Shown piece after piece: positions 23,764 to 35,259 of a stretch of 64,000 nt of DNA. The stretch is from Helicoverpa zea. Lineage: Eukaryota; Arthropoda; Insecta; Lepidoptera; Noctuidae. The notes below the pieces were generated by a model that was not told where the DNA came from, made no database searches, and saw only the letters and a list, made by a program, of their open reading frames with translations. The position numbers and the translations under genes were made by a program. Position 1 is the stretch's first letter; every line of letters starts with the position of its first letter. The DNA lies in the NCBI RefSeq assembly GCF_022581195.2, contig NC_061462.1, positions 4,092,001 through 4,156,000 of the forward strand, given 5' to 3'.

Positions 23764-24091
23764 CACTTGTAACAATTTTAACGCAGAGAAGAACGGTAAA
23801 CAACATAAATTCAAACCACGTATCAATATTTCCATCATAAAACATGTAGTAAAGAAAAACGCCATTCATAATTCAAAAGATGCAACACGTGTAAGTACCA
23901 AAAATGGCGCTGGCCCAAGTAGCGGTGAAGTTTGTGCGGAGACGAGAACAGGTTGCGCCAAATTTGGGCCAGAGTACAACCAGTTCGCAGACATCAATTA
24001 TAATAATGACGAACCTACATTTAAAGGTCGTGAATGTGAGTCATGTTATTTTAAACACAAGTCTCAGAATCTCAAGTGCTCGAATGAGTAG
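23723..24091 (+). CDS. Unrecognised ORF, 122 aa, Cys-containing C-terminus
   Basis: ATG at 23723 sits in good context (AACAATGAC) and overlaps the preceding ORF by about 40 bases in another frame. The protein is basic and Asn/Lys-rich at the N-terminus. Its C-terminal half has cysteines at 71, 78, 105, 108 and 119, including a CESC pair. There is no signal peptide or membrane segment. Outside the transposons it is the longest ATG-initiated frame in the window, which is modest evidence at best. It may be a real short gene, part of an exon, or chance. Confidence 0.25.
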   Translation: MTGTPYDDSIKTINTCNNFNAEKNGKQHKFKPRINISIIKHVVKKNAIHNSKDATRVSTKNGAGPSSGEVCAETRTGCAKFGPEYNQFADINYNNDEPTFKGRECESCYFKHKSQNLKCSNE

Positions 24092-27000
24092 AACATGAAA
24101 TATGAGAAAATTAAAATTAATTATGACATAATGTGTCATTATTATTGTGTCTTATACTCCCTTATTGAATGTAAAAAGAAAAATGAATTATCGTCTACTT
24201 AAACCACTCCACAAATCGTAGGAGTCAAGTGGGTTATTACAATGGTCGTCGGAGCTAGAGATCGTTATCATTGTTTATAATTGCAATAACTAGAAAGTCT
24301 AATGGTATCTGATACTCCTTACCTAATCTGAAATCAAATTATCATAACAATGAACTCCTGTAAGATCTTACATGAAAAATGTTACATGAATGGTTATGAT
24401 CCGTTTCTTTGCTTTTATGCAAGAGAGCAAGGAATCATTTCATAAATTGGTATCGTTACTGAATACTTGCTTTATAGATTAGATCCAGGATCTGAAATCA
24501 CGTCAAATTAACCAGTCTAGTGAAAGTTTGTTAAATAGGTACATGCTCAATCGCTTCAGAGATTATGCAATTATAGCTTCGAAGACGCAAATTTTATGCA
24601 CAGTATGGTACAACTCTTGCGCAATGACACCTACTTTAATTGCTACCATTAATCTCGATTTTCTTGTCAATTGTGAATCCAGCTTTATAATTATCTGCCT
24701 ACAAATAAAATATATGATGCAGATGATATTTTTTTGCAATGTGAAACTTAACATTCAAGAATTATTACATTTTTTTAAGTGGGTGTAGTCAACAGTGACA
24801 ATACAGAGAAAGTTGAAGTTTAAATAGATTGTTTAGGTAAATATTTGGAGACGGGCAATGACAACCATTCTCCATTGTTTTGGTATCTTGAAGTTGGATA
24901 AGTGAACATATCAAGATGGAATGGATAATGGAGATGGCAGTGACAAATCATTTATCATTGTTAAGTAAAGAGTACCCAATAAACATCGTCTTCCACAAGC
25001 ATAAGATATTATATTAGAGCGTAAGTTATGTATGAATAGAAAGATGATCATGAAATAACACAAGAGTCAAATAATAAAAACTGATTTGGAAAAAGCTATC
25101 AAGCTGACTCAATTAAAAACTGGTACTCAAGCCAGGGAGACTTTAATGGCGAGAATCAATGCGGTAACGGTAGTACATCCGATCGTTTTTATAGCAACAT
25201 ATTTTAAAACAATAAAACTGTGCCTAAAGAAGTCATAAAAGTTCTGACAGAATAAGCATTGGCCACTAATTTGAAACTTGTTTCAGAAAGACATACAAGA
25301 ATGTAGGTTGACAAACACTTACGGACCACATACTGATAATTTATAATGGTCATATAATAACACCATTATTTCATGATGATAATGATTCACGATTTTTATC
25401 TGACGTAACGCAGCAGAGTCTACGCAATATAAACGGTAATGTTGCGCTCATCTCTTGAGAAACAAAATATTTTGGAGCCAATTTAGGAAATAATAAAAAT
25501 TCAAGTGCCGTCCTACACTAATTGGGAAAGGCGACAATTGGAATGCAATCCGAGACCAAGTTTCATAATGAAATAATGCGTATCAAGGCTTGCTAACTTC
25601 TAAAACGGTACCAATAAACTGCACATCGATAGGGCTGGAAAATATCGAGCCGCACAAGGGAAAATGGCTAGTTACAGATACATATTCATTAGACTCTTAA
25701 TAGCGGGGCAAATAAGGGCAATCTTATGAATGTCTGGGAAACAAATACAGATGGATAAAAGGATAAAGGAACCGTTACAACAGAACTTGAAGATTTAAAT
25801 GAGACGAGAGATACGTATGTGAATTACAAAACGGACACATTCACTGACAATATACCGCATATGTACACTGTAAATCCATTAGATTAGAATATTGTAATGA
25901 ACCCTGGGAATGAGAATTCCAAGACAAAACAACACTAAGAAGCAGTAAACATATCTTCAAATGCGTAACTAAGCGAACATTTAAGTCGGATTGACAATGC
26001 TTGAAGCTTGACGAAAAAGTGTGCCACTATCGTTATTGCCAATCTAATTGTAGACCAGTTTCAGTGCACTCGTTTCTTTATCAGAATACTGACCTTGCTT
26101 ATAAGAAAAACTCTGCGAATTTTGATGCAATAGTTATTGATTTTAGCAATCCAAATACACAAGAGTGAAAAGGAATCCGCTGAAATTATTTTTATTTGTA
26201 TTGTCAAATTGTGTCTACTCAAGTTCAAGAACTTTCTTATTTTACACATTTTTTTCTAATTCAGCAGATTTCTAAACACATTCAATAAATTCTTTGGAAT
26301 TCAATTACGAATTCGCAATCGATAGATAGTATTACAGTTGCATTAATAACAATTTTATTATTGGTTTGCACGATCAATTTTCGCTATGCAATTTATCTTT
26401 CCAATTATAAATCCCTTTGCTCCTTGGGCCAATCAGGTATCTGTTTCAGAAGCATTATCACTTCGAAACGAGGGCGCCAGCCCCGTACCGTTATGGCAAG
26501 AACTTGAAGTAGAAACACACGGATACGTAGTGCTAGCGTTAACGGTTGGAGTTTACTTAGAAGCGCATAATGAGTGCTTCCGTATTTAATATTGATGTGG
26601 GAGTTCAAGTAAAAGTAAAGGCTCATGTCCATAGCTTTAGGGTGGTCTAAAAGTATGGAAAGAGGTTATAAAATGTTGGTGTCAAAAGATATTAATTAGA
26701 TAATTCTTCTGAATTTGGGTCCATATTTGTGTGTAGAATGAGAATGATGTTGATTTTAGAAATAGTACACGGATGAAATCATACGCAAATTATTTCAGTG
26801 CAGCGTTCTAAATGGCATTCGTTGCGCACATAAAGCTACATAGGTCACTAATACTGCAACCTTATTACCTTTAAATTTATCGTTAACGCGCGTAAATTCG
26901 ATCCATATATTTCGAAAGTCGAGAGTTTGAAAAGCCCGTACCGCCATTGTAAAGACCTTATTAGCTTTAAAGGTCCGTGTTCCTGTGAAAGATTTACTTA

Positions 27001-29423
27001 ATGCGATTTCGGAGTAGCGTGCAGAAGTACGTGTGGTCTACTGCCATTTGGTATTCAATGAGTCGATTTAGAAGGCGAGCGAAAATTAAGAGCTGATAAT
27101 GTAGCGGTAATAGAAGTTAGGTGTTGCCTATACGGCATAGAGAGTGGTATTGCTCATGCGTAGGTATAGTCTGAGCGAGTTCTGTGTCTCAGTCGAACAA
27201 TAAGCCTGAAAATATTTATTTCGGCGCTCAAGGGCAGTAGAAGTTTTGAAAGCAGTTTTGAAACGAAACATTCGTCGCAATATTAATTAAGCTAGTTGTT
27301 GTCAAGTGATTTTAAATCGGGTCTGATAGCCTATTGTTTTATATGTAACCTAAATAAAAAAAAAATATAAGCTTTCGTGCTTCTCGTCTAACGTTCCATT
27401 CTGTACTTGGTAATTGAATTCAAGCCAGGGTGTGTTCGCGAACTTGGTGAGTTATGCCCAAAAATTGTGGCAATCTAGACTAATCTCGAAAAGCTTACAA
27501 ATTCGCGACTGCAGTGACATCATTATACGCCATCTCAATACAAAATCTATCGTTCATTCCCCTCACGTTTTACAACGTTGATTACATTGAATTAAGCAAA
27601 GAACATGTATGTTCGTATGTTGTAAACTTCTGTGACCTTTGACCCAAGTCTTAGTAGTTTTCTTTGGGAATTTCTTGTAAAGTAACGGAACCCGTTCATT
27701 AATGGCATTGTGATGGGAGCTTTTAATTGTATGCTATCGTGATGTTTTAGGGAATTCGTTTTATATGTTAGCTATAAAATCATGTTAATGCTTTTATGAT
27801 TATGCTTTATATGGCTTTATTGGTATTTTGAAGTTGTTCTTCAATATTTGAATTTGGCACGTTTCTCCACTTGATGCCGTTTAACGACGAATGAAGTTTT
27901 ATGTCGTCATTATGGGAAGTCTCAATGTTCATCCGAAAGATACCTTTGAGAAGCACCATCTTCAGAAATACATCGAAATTTCTCTATTTTATTCATAAAC
28001 AAATCAAACTTTCAAGGTTACATACTAAAAGCATAAAATGTTAATGAAGTTTTGCAATAACGCAATACCAACACATAACGAACTTGACACGCTTAAATTA
28101 CGATCACAATAAGCATTATCACATTCCCACACTTGTAAAACTGCAACCAGACGAAACAATACACTGCCAACAGAATAAAACAAATTCTTCCGCCATGACT
28201 AAGATTACGACAAAATCGGCGTCATTTGAGCATTCCGTAATACATTGACGCTTATTTATTCAGTGGATGTAAGGCAACTGGCGTAACCAATTTATACCGT
28301 ACACATAGTAGAGGTAAAACATGCTGTATTGTTAGCTGGCCTGCAGGCAGAATTTGTAACACCTCGCACAAAATATGTGGTTGAAAGAAAATGGGTGCGG
28401 AAAACTGAGTCTAGTATGTAAAGTAAACAAGGGGTGGATGTGGAGAATCTAGAAGAAGATTAGGTGCCAAAAGAAAATGCATATCGAATATGAATTAGTG
28501 AACACATTCCAACTTTTAACACTAAACTAGATAAGTATGAGGCAAGGCAATATTTCAGAAGAATACTTGTGAGGCGTGTTTATTTTGTCATTATTTACGA
28601 AAAAGATACCTAAGAGAAACTGAGCATTCATCTCATTTCAAACAATAGGTTTTCAAATCAGAACTGTTTGTTCAATTGAACATTCAAGTAAAGCACGAAA
28701 TTTATTTAAATATACAATAGCCTGCGGAGTATTCGAATTCGTAAATTGAAAACAGCTTCAACAATACATTTATTCCACTTCAAAATACAATACCAGTCGG
28801 AACTAGCTACTAAGAAAGCATTACTACAGCGAATTGAAATGTTACTGAACTCACAGCATTACTCAAAATATAGCTCAAAGCACGGTAGCAACTGAAATAA
28901 GTTGTCTTATCTGTGTAAAATCTGAGATACTGCAAGTTTAACGATTATTACTTTCGATTATACATGAGCAACCTGCTATATTAAAGTTCAGAGCATTTTA
29001 ACGGAGCTGGTTACTCAATCTCATCTAGTCTCGGTCTAAATTGTAGAATAGTACCTATCGACACGAAGGATTTACGACGAGAACAACTCACAATTTCACG
29101 ATTGACGTGAGTTAGGATCGCATACACGCCACATATCACGTCGTGAGCTGTGAAGTAATCGTGGTAACCTGTTGCCTTCACACTAAATGTAGGGCGACTC
29201 TAAATCATCGGTACAGTTCATTGCTTCGTCAAAATGAACTGAATGACTTTATTTTGTCACTAAAGAAGCGTGGGTCGTAGTCCAATTCCTCATGCCACAC
29301 CCTTCACTTTGCCGAGGGGGCATTTATACATATAGATTGTCGATTAACAGCCAGAATAGGCCCATTATGTGCTTATGGCATAAACATGTTTCTTTGCATA
29401 TTACATTTACATTCTGGACTCAC
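24092..29423. other. Non-coding stretch with a weak hairpin and a nuclear-receptor-type site
   Basis: 24859-24945 folds into an imperfect hairpin (shared TCTCCATT and ATCTTGA on the two arms). 27633-27645 is a DR1-like site. A minus-strand reading at 29010-29175 is open for about 50 codons next to the 29.4-kb exon but lacks good splice signals. No gene is supported. Confidence 0.4.
27601..27645. promoter_or_regulatory. DR1 nuclear-receptor half-site pair next to a palindrome
   Basis: TGACCTTTGACCC (27633-27645) is on the minus strand GGGTCAAAGGTCA, a textbook direct repeat of AGGTCA-type half-sites with 1-bp spacing, as bound by HNF4, USP/RXR or SVP class receptors. Nineteen bases upstream is GAACATGTATGTTC (27601-27614), an inverted GAACAT pair. 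There is no adjacent gene, so function is inference only. Confidence 0.35.
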
Positions 29424-29473
29424 CTAAAAGTCGTTCGCCGTACGACCTCATAATCGCTCCGCCATCTTTGAAT
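29424..29473 (-). CDS. Candidate 50-nt internal exon of an unidentified gene
   Basis: On the minus strand a good acceptor (TTATTTATTGTTCGCAG, with a CTTAAC branch-like word upstream) is followed by exactly 50 nt and the strong donor TTTTAG|GTGAGT. Two of three frames are open. One gives FKDGGAIMRSYGERLL, the other IQRWRSDYEVVRRTTF. The patch is GC-richer than its surroundings. I do not recognise the protein. If real, the surrounding kilobases are intron of a minus-strand gene. It could also be a regulatory or repeat fragment that happens to carry splice consensus words. Confidence 0.35.
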
Positions 29474-32400
29474 CTGCGAACAATAAATAAACGTATGTTA
29501 AGAATAAGCTCTTGTGTCTTACTGCGGGGCTTAATAAAGTGTGCAAGATTATTTCATGAACATGAAGAGAGAGTAGCAAAGATACTGATCATTTAGGCCA
29601 TCAGCAGCTCTAACATACCAAAGTAAATTAGACCAATTTTATTTTAAATATCTTTCACGGAAAACCATTAACATTGTAAACAAAGCTTAGGAAACGCGAG
29701 TTCAGAAAACGCATTGATTTTAAAACGGCAATTAAATGCTTCCCACTGACTGTTTTATGGTGGCAATAACAAGGAATTAACCATAAAATCTCTCCTTACT
29801 CAGCACACTATATAAATGGGTCTAAAATTAGTGCGATAAACATCACCGCATTAGAAGACTTTAACTAAATATAAATCAATCTTCCTTTCAAGCCATACTT
29901 GGAAAGTTTTTGCCATCCTTTCATAACCCATCTGGGCAATATAATAATTCTATTTATTCTGAGGAATGGCGGCAATAGATTTAACGTAATCACCGCCATC
30001 TTAAAACACTTTTACTGCTTTTTTCTGCACTGTCGAGAAACCGCGTCCAGTTTCCAAGAAATATATTCAGAAAGTAAGGATGTCTCTTTCATTTGCCGAT
30101 CACGTCTTTGGCGTCGACGCGTGAGCTTGTTTTTACATTTTCAAAGGGTAGTTGACGTAATATTATGCAATTTTCAGTCTTAAGTGATGGCAATAGAGGC
30201 AGAATTTGCATCGGAACTGACAATAAAGTACGGAGTACGAGTATTGTTGCTTCTATCAGCTGCAATACATCTACCCGTTGATATAAGGAGTCTACTCTCC
30301 TCGCATAAAGAATTGCAAGTGGCCCAGACGAAAGAAGCATTACACCCAAATGTTTGCACTCTTGCATACAATTAAGGCTTGTTTATAGATACTAAAACGA
30401 TACTTAAATGTCAACGAATTGTGCTTCGTTCAACAAGACTAAGTAAGTATTCGAATAACCATTCGAGTAACCATTTGCTCACACTGTCAGGTCTTTAACA
30501 ACCATACCAACTGAAATATGTCTGGATAATTGAAATATAACTTTTTGAAACTTATATTTTGAATACAAGTATCCAAGTAGCCAATGTCTATGTAACTACT
30601 ATACTTGATAGACTAAAATGTTTTTTTATAAGACAACTGGTTTGATAAAAAGGTTACTCCCAAAACAAATTCCCACAGCACAGTTATGGAGCATAACCAA
30701 ATTTTTCAACAAAGATTACAACACTCTTCTTCTAAGATATTTTCAATTTACTCGAGCCCTAAACGTGTACGTATAATTGCATATTGCAGCGTTACCACAT
30801 AATGGTAGTCTCGTGTGCTCGTAATAGCAATTACGTGACTCCAAAACCATTGTCAACAATTATACTGCGACGGATTTGGGGAACAGTTTTACTAAAATTA
30901 TACACTATGGCATATACGGTTTGCGGTATCTTGAAAACCTCAATTATGGTTTAAGTGTTAAATATTGATTTGGTTAGAATATTCTTCAGTGTTGAATTTA
31001 ATAGAATTGTTGAAAACCTGCTTTCACAAATTGCATTGTTCAGTAAATTCCCTCAATATGCAAATTTCGACGCCAAGATTACTTCAAACCGTGTAACTTG
31101 ATATTTCTTCAAATCAAATTGTACGGGTGTACCGTTGTAAACCAAATGTTTCATTACATTTAAATGTTCAGCAGCCAGACATCTGGATTGTTGACATTCT
31201 TTGCAGAATTATCTTGCAACGATTACACCTAGTTGTAGTTTAAGTCGTAAATATGAGAGTACGCTTTATAATTCCGTACGTAGCTTTAATAAAGCTAGCT
31301 CTAGGAAGAAATTAGACTTAGCGTTGATGAATGGTTGACGTGATGCTAGTTCGTGACGTAGTTGTTTCCATAACTGTACTACTTAAGTGTTGGGAGGGTT
31401 AAATGGTTCTTACTAGAAAATCGTGTTACAGTGTTTCATCGAACACTTCGAATCTTCTCGAATCAGGACGCCACACTTTCAGAAAAGCTTGCAAAGACTG
31501 GTGAGCCCAAATCCTTATTTGTGCTTAATGAATAGTCATCTTCTTAAACTTTAAAATGGCAAGCTACTACGAGGTGAGCAAATTTTTGCTCACCTCGTAG
31601 TCACTCGATTCCCGTTAAAACTGCTGAATCGATTAAAGAAGCCTGACCAATGTCTCGATGCGGATTCCATACCAAAAGGTTACTCAAGCGAATTAATTAG
31701 TGATGTTACAGTCGAAAGAACTCGTATAGACGTCGGTAGTAATTACATCTTGACATTCCTGATAGAAGCTCTCAGTAAAATGTCAATCATATACAACATC
31801 AATGTATTTTCTTTCCGTGTCAATAAATTGATTTTCAAGATGTTTCTTTTCTGTTTATAGTGTTAATGCTGGGAAAATGATGTGTAGTCATTAAACTAAA
31901 ATATTAAGCTTGTCAGTCGAGGTGTCAATTAAGAAGGTATTTCATCGTCATGCTCGAAAATAACCACTTTAAATGATACTTTTTCGATAACAAAAAAAAA
32001 CATAAAAAATTGGAAACACTATTTATTATCCTAAAGAATGTTCAGAAATTGACGACTTTTATCAAGAATTCACGAACCCATAAGTGCCATGTGCAAACGC
32101 ATATTCATAACTGATAATATTATTTTCATTCAAATTTTAACCTTATTTGCGTAATTAGTTGTTCATCTCAATGCCGATATTTTGCATTGCGAATAAGCCT
32201 GACTCGTATTAATTAAGAATATTCATGTTTGCTTAATGACGCGATTAATTGAACAAGATCCTCAAAACTTGTAGCTGTTTTTCTGCTTTGAAAAAATAAT
32301 TACAATTTCAAATACGCGTTTAAGAGGTCACGGGACGGTGTTATGCAAAAGTGAACTAATGATATATGTTTACAAATGTGAAACACATCTATCTGCCAAG

Positions 32401-33280
32401 ATGAAAGTGTTAATCGCTACGCAATGATGCCCCGTTCCATTTAAATAACATTTTGTAATGTAGAGCATACATCTTATAAAACTACTCGTAATTACATATA
32501 TGGATTGAAAAAATTATGCAATAGTTCTAAGTGCCTTCAATAGTTATGCCCAATGGCAATGAAATCTTATTGTAAATGGACGCCAATTTATCTTGAAACA
32601 AAAGATATTGTTTTGGTGTAATGAGAAGTATAGTTCTTATTCTCTACTGTTTGTGTAACACTCTCAGCGAAGTTATTAAGTGAAGCAACTTTTGTAATGT
32701 TTTGGGTGCGTACAAGAACCTATTTTTCATCTTTTAACGATTAGTTTTCTCTTTATTAGAAAGGCCTAGTATGGTTTAAGGTTTTGTTATTTCTTGCTGG
32801 AGAAAAACTTGAAAAGGCCCTTTCCAGTCATGGCTACAGCAATTACCTGAGAAAGGAAAAAAAATCCAAGAGAAAAATTCCGATCCCGAATAAAATTTCT
32901 AGATGATCGATAACAATGCTCATACCTAAAGGTTTTAATTTTCATACAGCAACCTCACAAAGTGGACTGTTATTACATACCTACGATTTTTCCTGTACAA
33001 TTATAAACTGTAAGTAAATCCGCGGTTTTTAGAGCGTCTCTTTCTCACAGACTTATATTATCAATCCTGGTCATCTACAACATAAACTAGTCCTTCCTAC
33101 TCTGCAATAGCAGGCAATTTCGTTTGCACTCAAATTAAATATCGGAGGTTATCATGTCAATGAAAAATAGACACTATCTTTTGTTAATAAAGTGTGTTTT
33201 AAAATGTCATTGGGTGGTTTATAGGGCGTTTGAACAAGTGATAGACACGATTGTCGTGGTCAGGTTTCCCGACTACGCAA
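29474..33280. other. Non-coding stretch with a perfect hairpin at 31.57 kb
   Basis: A 92-codon ATG frame on the minus strand (30089-30367) overlaps open frames on the plus strand. It is unrecognised and probably chance. Otherwise nothing but the hairpin listed separately. Confidence 0.45.
31566..31601. repeat. Perfect 17-bp-arm hairpin
   Basis: ACTACGAGGTGAGCAAA (31566-31582) is the exact complement of 31585-31601, with only two bases (TT) between. Such a close palindrome is unstable in replication, so it is recent or maintained. It is not followed by a T run and is not a terminator context. The origin is unclear. Confidence 0.85.
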
Positions 33281-33572
33281 CTGGGGGTCTACTCTAATTC
33301 ACCGAAAAGCGAAGTTTCGTACGAAATTTCGCGAACTTCTTACCACGGTTCCATTTCGTTCCGAAATTTCGTACGAACGAAGATTGTTTGACGTTTATTG
33401 TCTATAAACCTACTCTAATTCGAAATGCTACGAACGAATATTTGAGTTTGACAGACGAAACTTCGGAATTTTAACCTCAAATTCAACGAAACCAAAAGAG
33501 TTATCGTTTGATTTTCGTGTTACTTTTCGTTTTGTGAATTTTGTGTGAAAATTATTGGCAAAGGCTACAATA

Positions 33573-34288
33573 ATGCTTTTAATCAAAGCAGCTTTACGTG
33601 AAGATCATGTAGAGCGAAGAAGGAACCGGCAGTGCTTGCGCAATCAATTAAATATTAGCGAAATTCCCGACGTAGAGTTTGTAGGAAATCACAGACTCAG
33701 TCGGCAATTTTTCGAAGGGTTGTGCCAGGAATTCGTGCCTTTATAACCTCCAAACAATGCACATTGCAATTGCTAGACCTTCTGGAATCGAAAATATTTC
33801 CATTCTCTTAACACCCAAGTTGTAAGTATAAGAACTAAACATTAATGATTTAATTGAGGCATTGACTGTTGTTTATTATGATGCTGATCAATCCTTTATT
33901 ATTTTCCAGATATTATGTGACAGCGATACTATATAACAAATGTGGATGTGTCATTTGGTGGAGCAACACACATGATGCTTATATTTGGAGAGAGTGTGAT
34001 ATTAGAAGCCACTTGGAGGGTCTCCAGAATGAAACAGTTTATCTGTTAGGTATGTTTAACTTTATTGCATTTTGAATATATTTGTACAAGTTGGGACAAA
34101 AGCGGTACCCCAAACTTTCACATTTATATTATTAATATTGTGTAGTAGTGTTATTCACATATTTTCATATACATGTGTATTTTAGGTGACTCTGGGTATT
34201 CTCTCTAAGGGAGCATATGATGACACCGATAGATAAAGCTGTTGAAGATTCTCTTGAAGGCAGATACAACTTTGCAGAGCTTTGTTAG
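33573..34288 (+). pseudogene. HARBI1-like Harbinger transposase, broken
   Basis: Three recognisable pieces. Piece 1 (33573-33746, ATG start) encodes the N-terminal segment with VERRRNRQCLRNQL and a DVEFVGNHRLSRQFFEGLC stretch typical of Harbinger transposases, then hits a stop. Piece 2 (33910-34049) follows an acceptor (ATTTTCCAG), starts ILCDSD and continues, after a frame change, into THDAYIW and NETVYLLG. A GTATGT donor at 34050 and TTTTAG acceptor before 34186 remove an intron inside the catalytic GDSGY motif, which piece 3 (34186-34288) completes. Piece 3 shifts frame again into MTPIDKAVEDSLEGRYN and stops. The third catalytic acid and everything after it are missing. At least three lesions plus internal deletions make it non-functional. 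Confidence 0.8.
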
Positions 34289-34534
34289 TGCACATTTTGG
34301 AAAGGAATAGGTAGGACAAAGTTCTACTCAAGCACATCATAACATGCTCCAGAAAATATGTATGTTTATTGATTTTAAGTATTTGACATGATGTTATTTA
34401 TTTCCTTTAGAGTTTAATAAAAGAATAAATTATATGCTTAAAGTTTTATTTACTGTTACCCTGTTTAAACATTACAAATTAATAACAAAGAAATATTAAA
34501 CACAATTAATGACTAACAAAACACTAACAAAATC

Positions 34535-34762
34535 TTAATTCCTATCCACATATTCCCTTATTGTGTTATGCAGCTGCAACAGGGTAGGACTGATGCCTGC
34601 CAATTCACCCCTGATGCCTGCAAGCTCTGCGTTTTGCACCGTCTCTCTCTGTGCACGCTCCTCTTCATATTGATACAATCTGCTTCTTACACCTGTGCTG
34701 GCACATCCTATGTAATCTCCTAGTAGTAGGCAGTCTCCTTGTAGAGTGTGTATGTCGAGAGG
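34535..34762 (-). pseudogene. Harbinger accessory Myb/SANT-like protein, C-terminal exon
   Basis: It follows a good acceptor (TTGTTTTGCAG, 34763-34773 on the minus strand) and runs to TAA at 34535. The end of the protein is a charged helical region (YEEERAQRETVQNAELAG, then RGELAGISPTLLQLHNTIR), the type of C-terminus seen in the Myb/SANT-like DNA-binding partner that Harbinger elements encode beside the transposase. It faces the transposase gene tail to tail. The central part of the protein is missing or unrecognisable, so I treat it as a remnant. Confidence 0.6.
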
Positions 34763-35155
34763 CTGCAAAACAACATTCCAATTTTAGTCAATAGCTCAGA
34801 ACAACAGTGTAAACAAAATATGCCTAAGACACTTGAACGGGTTAAGTAACAACAAAAAGTTCTCAACTTAACACTTGACCCATTTAATACCATATGCAAA
34901 CATAATAAAAAAGATGCAATCATTATTCAATAGTATAATGTTAATCTGTATTCTTTATGAAGAGTATTTCTTATAAATACACTAAAAAAAATGTTATCTA
35001 TATTGTGCACAATTTATTTACAATAGCATTACTCAATATACCACAGTAAAATACTTACAAGGTGTGAAAGTCAGCATTTTTGTGTCAATGGTGGTGGTAC
35101 TTAGGCAGCTTTTACAGCTGGACTCTCAGGTTATCTTCCTGGCTGGGTTCAACTA

Positions 35156-35259
35156 TTCAATCTCCCGCGAGCTAAATCTCTATGTTCGTCCAGGAAATTG
35201 AGAACGGTTTCGATTTGTTGAGGATTTGCCGAACCCCGTATATGGAGCCATTTTAAACT
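35156..35259 (-). pseudogene. Harbinger Myb/SANT-like protein, N-terminal fragment
   Basis: After an acceptor-like TTTATATTTTCAG, the minus strand encodes ANPQQIETVLNFLDEHRDLA. This matches the start of the Myb/SANT-like DNA-binding domain of Harbinger accessory proteins (a QxExLLxFLExHxxLARG type motif). The frame then runs to a stop within a few codons, so most of the domain is deleted. It is the upstream part of the same broken gene as 34535-34762. Confidence 0.55.

Noticed and set aside
26390..26632. Plus frame with MQFIFPIINPFAPW and minus-strand terminal exon reading IPDWPKEQRDL
   Set aside because: Mutually exclusive readings; the acceptor on the minus strand has a weak pyrimidine tract and the ORF lengths are within chance.
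27015..27065. Minus-strand candidate exon reading DHTYFCTLLRNRI
   Set aside because: The acceptor has no pyrimidine tract and the donor (GTAAAT) is common by chance.
30089..30367. 92-codon ATG frame on the minus strand
   Set aside because: Overlapping frames on both strands are also open, there is no domain or family similarity, and the length is near what chance gives in 64 kb.
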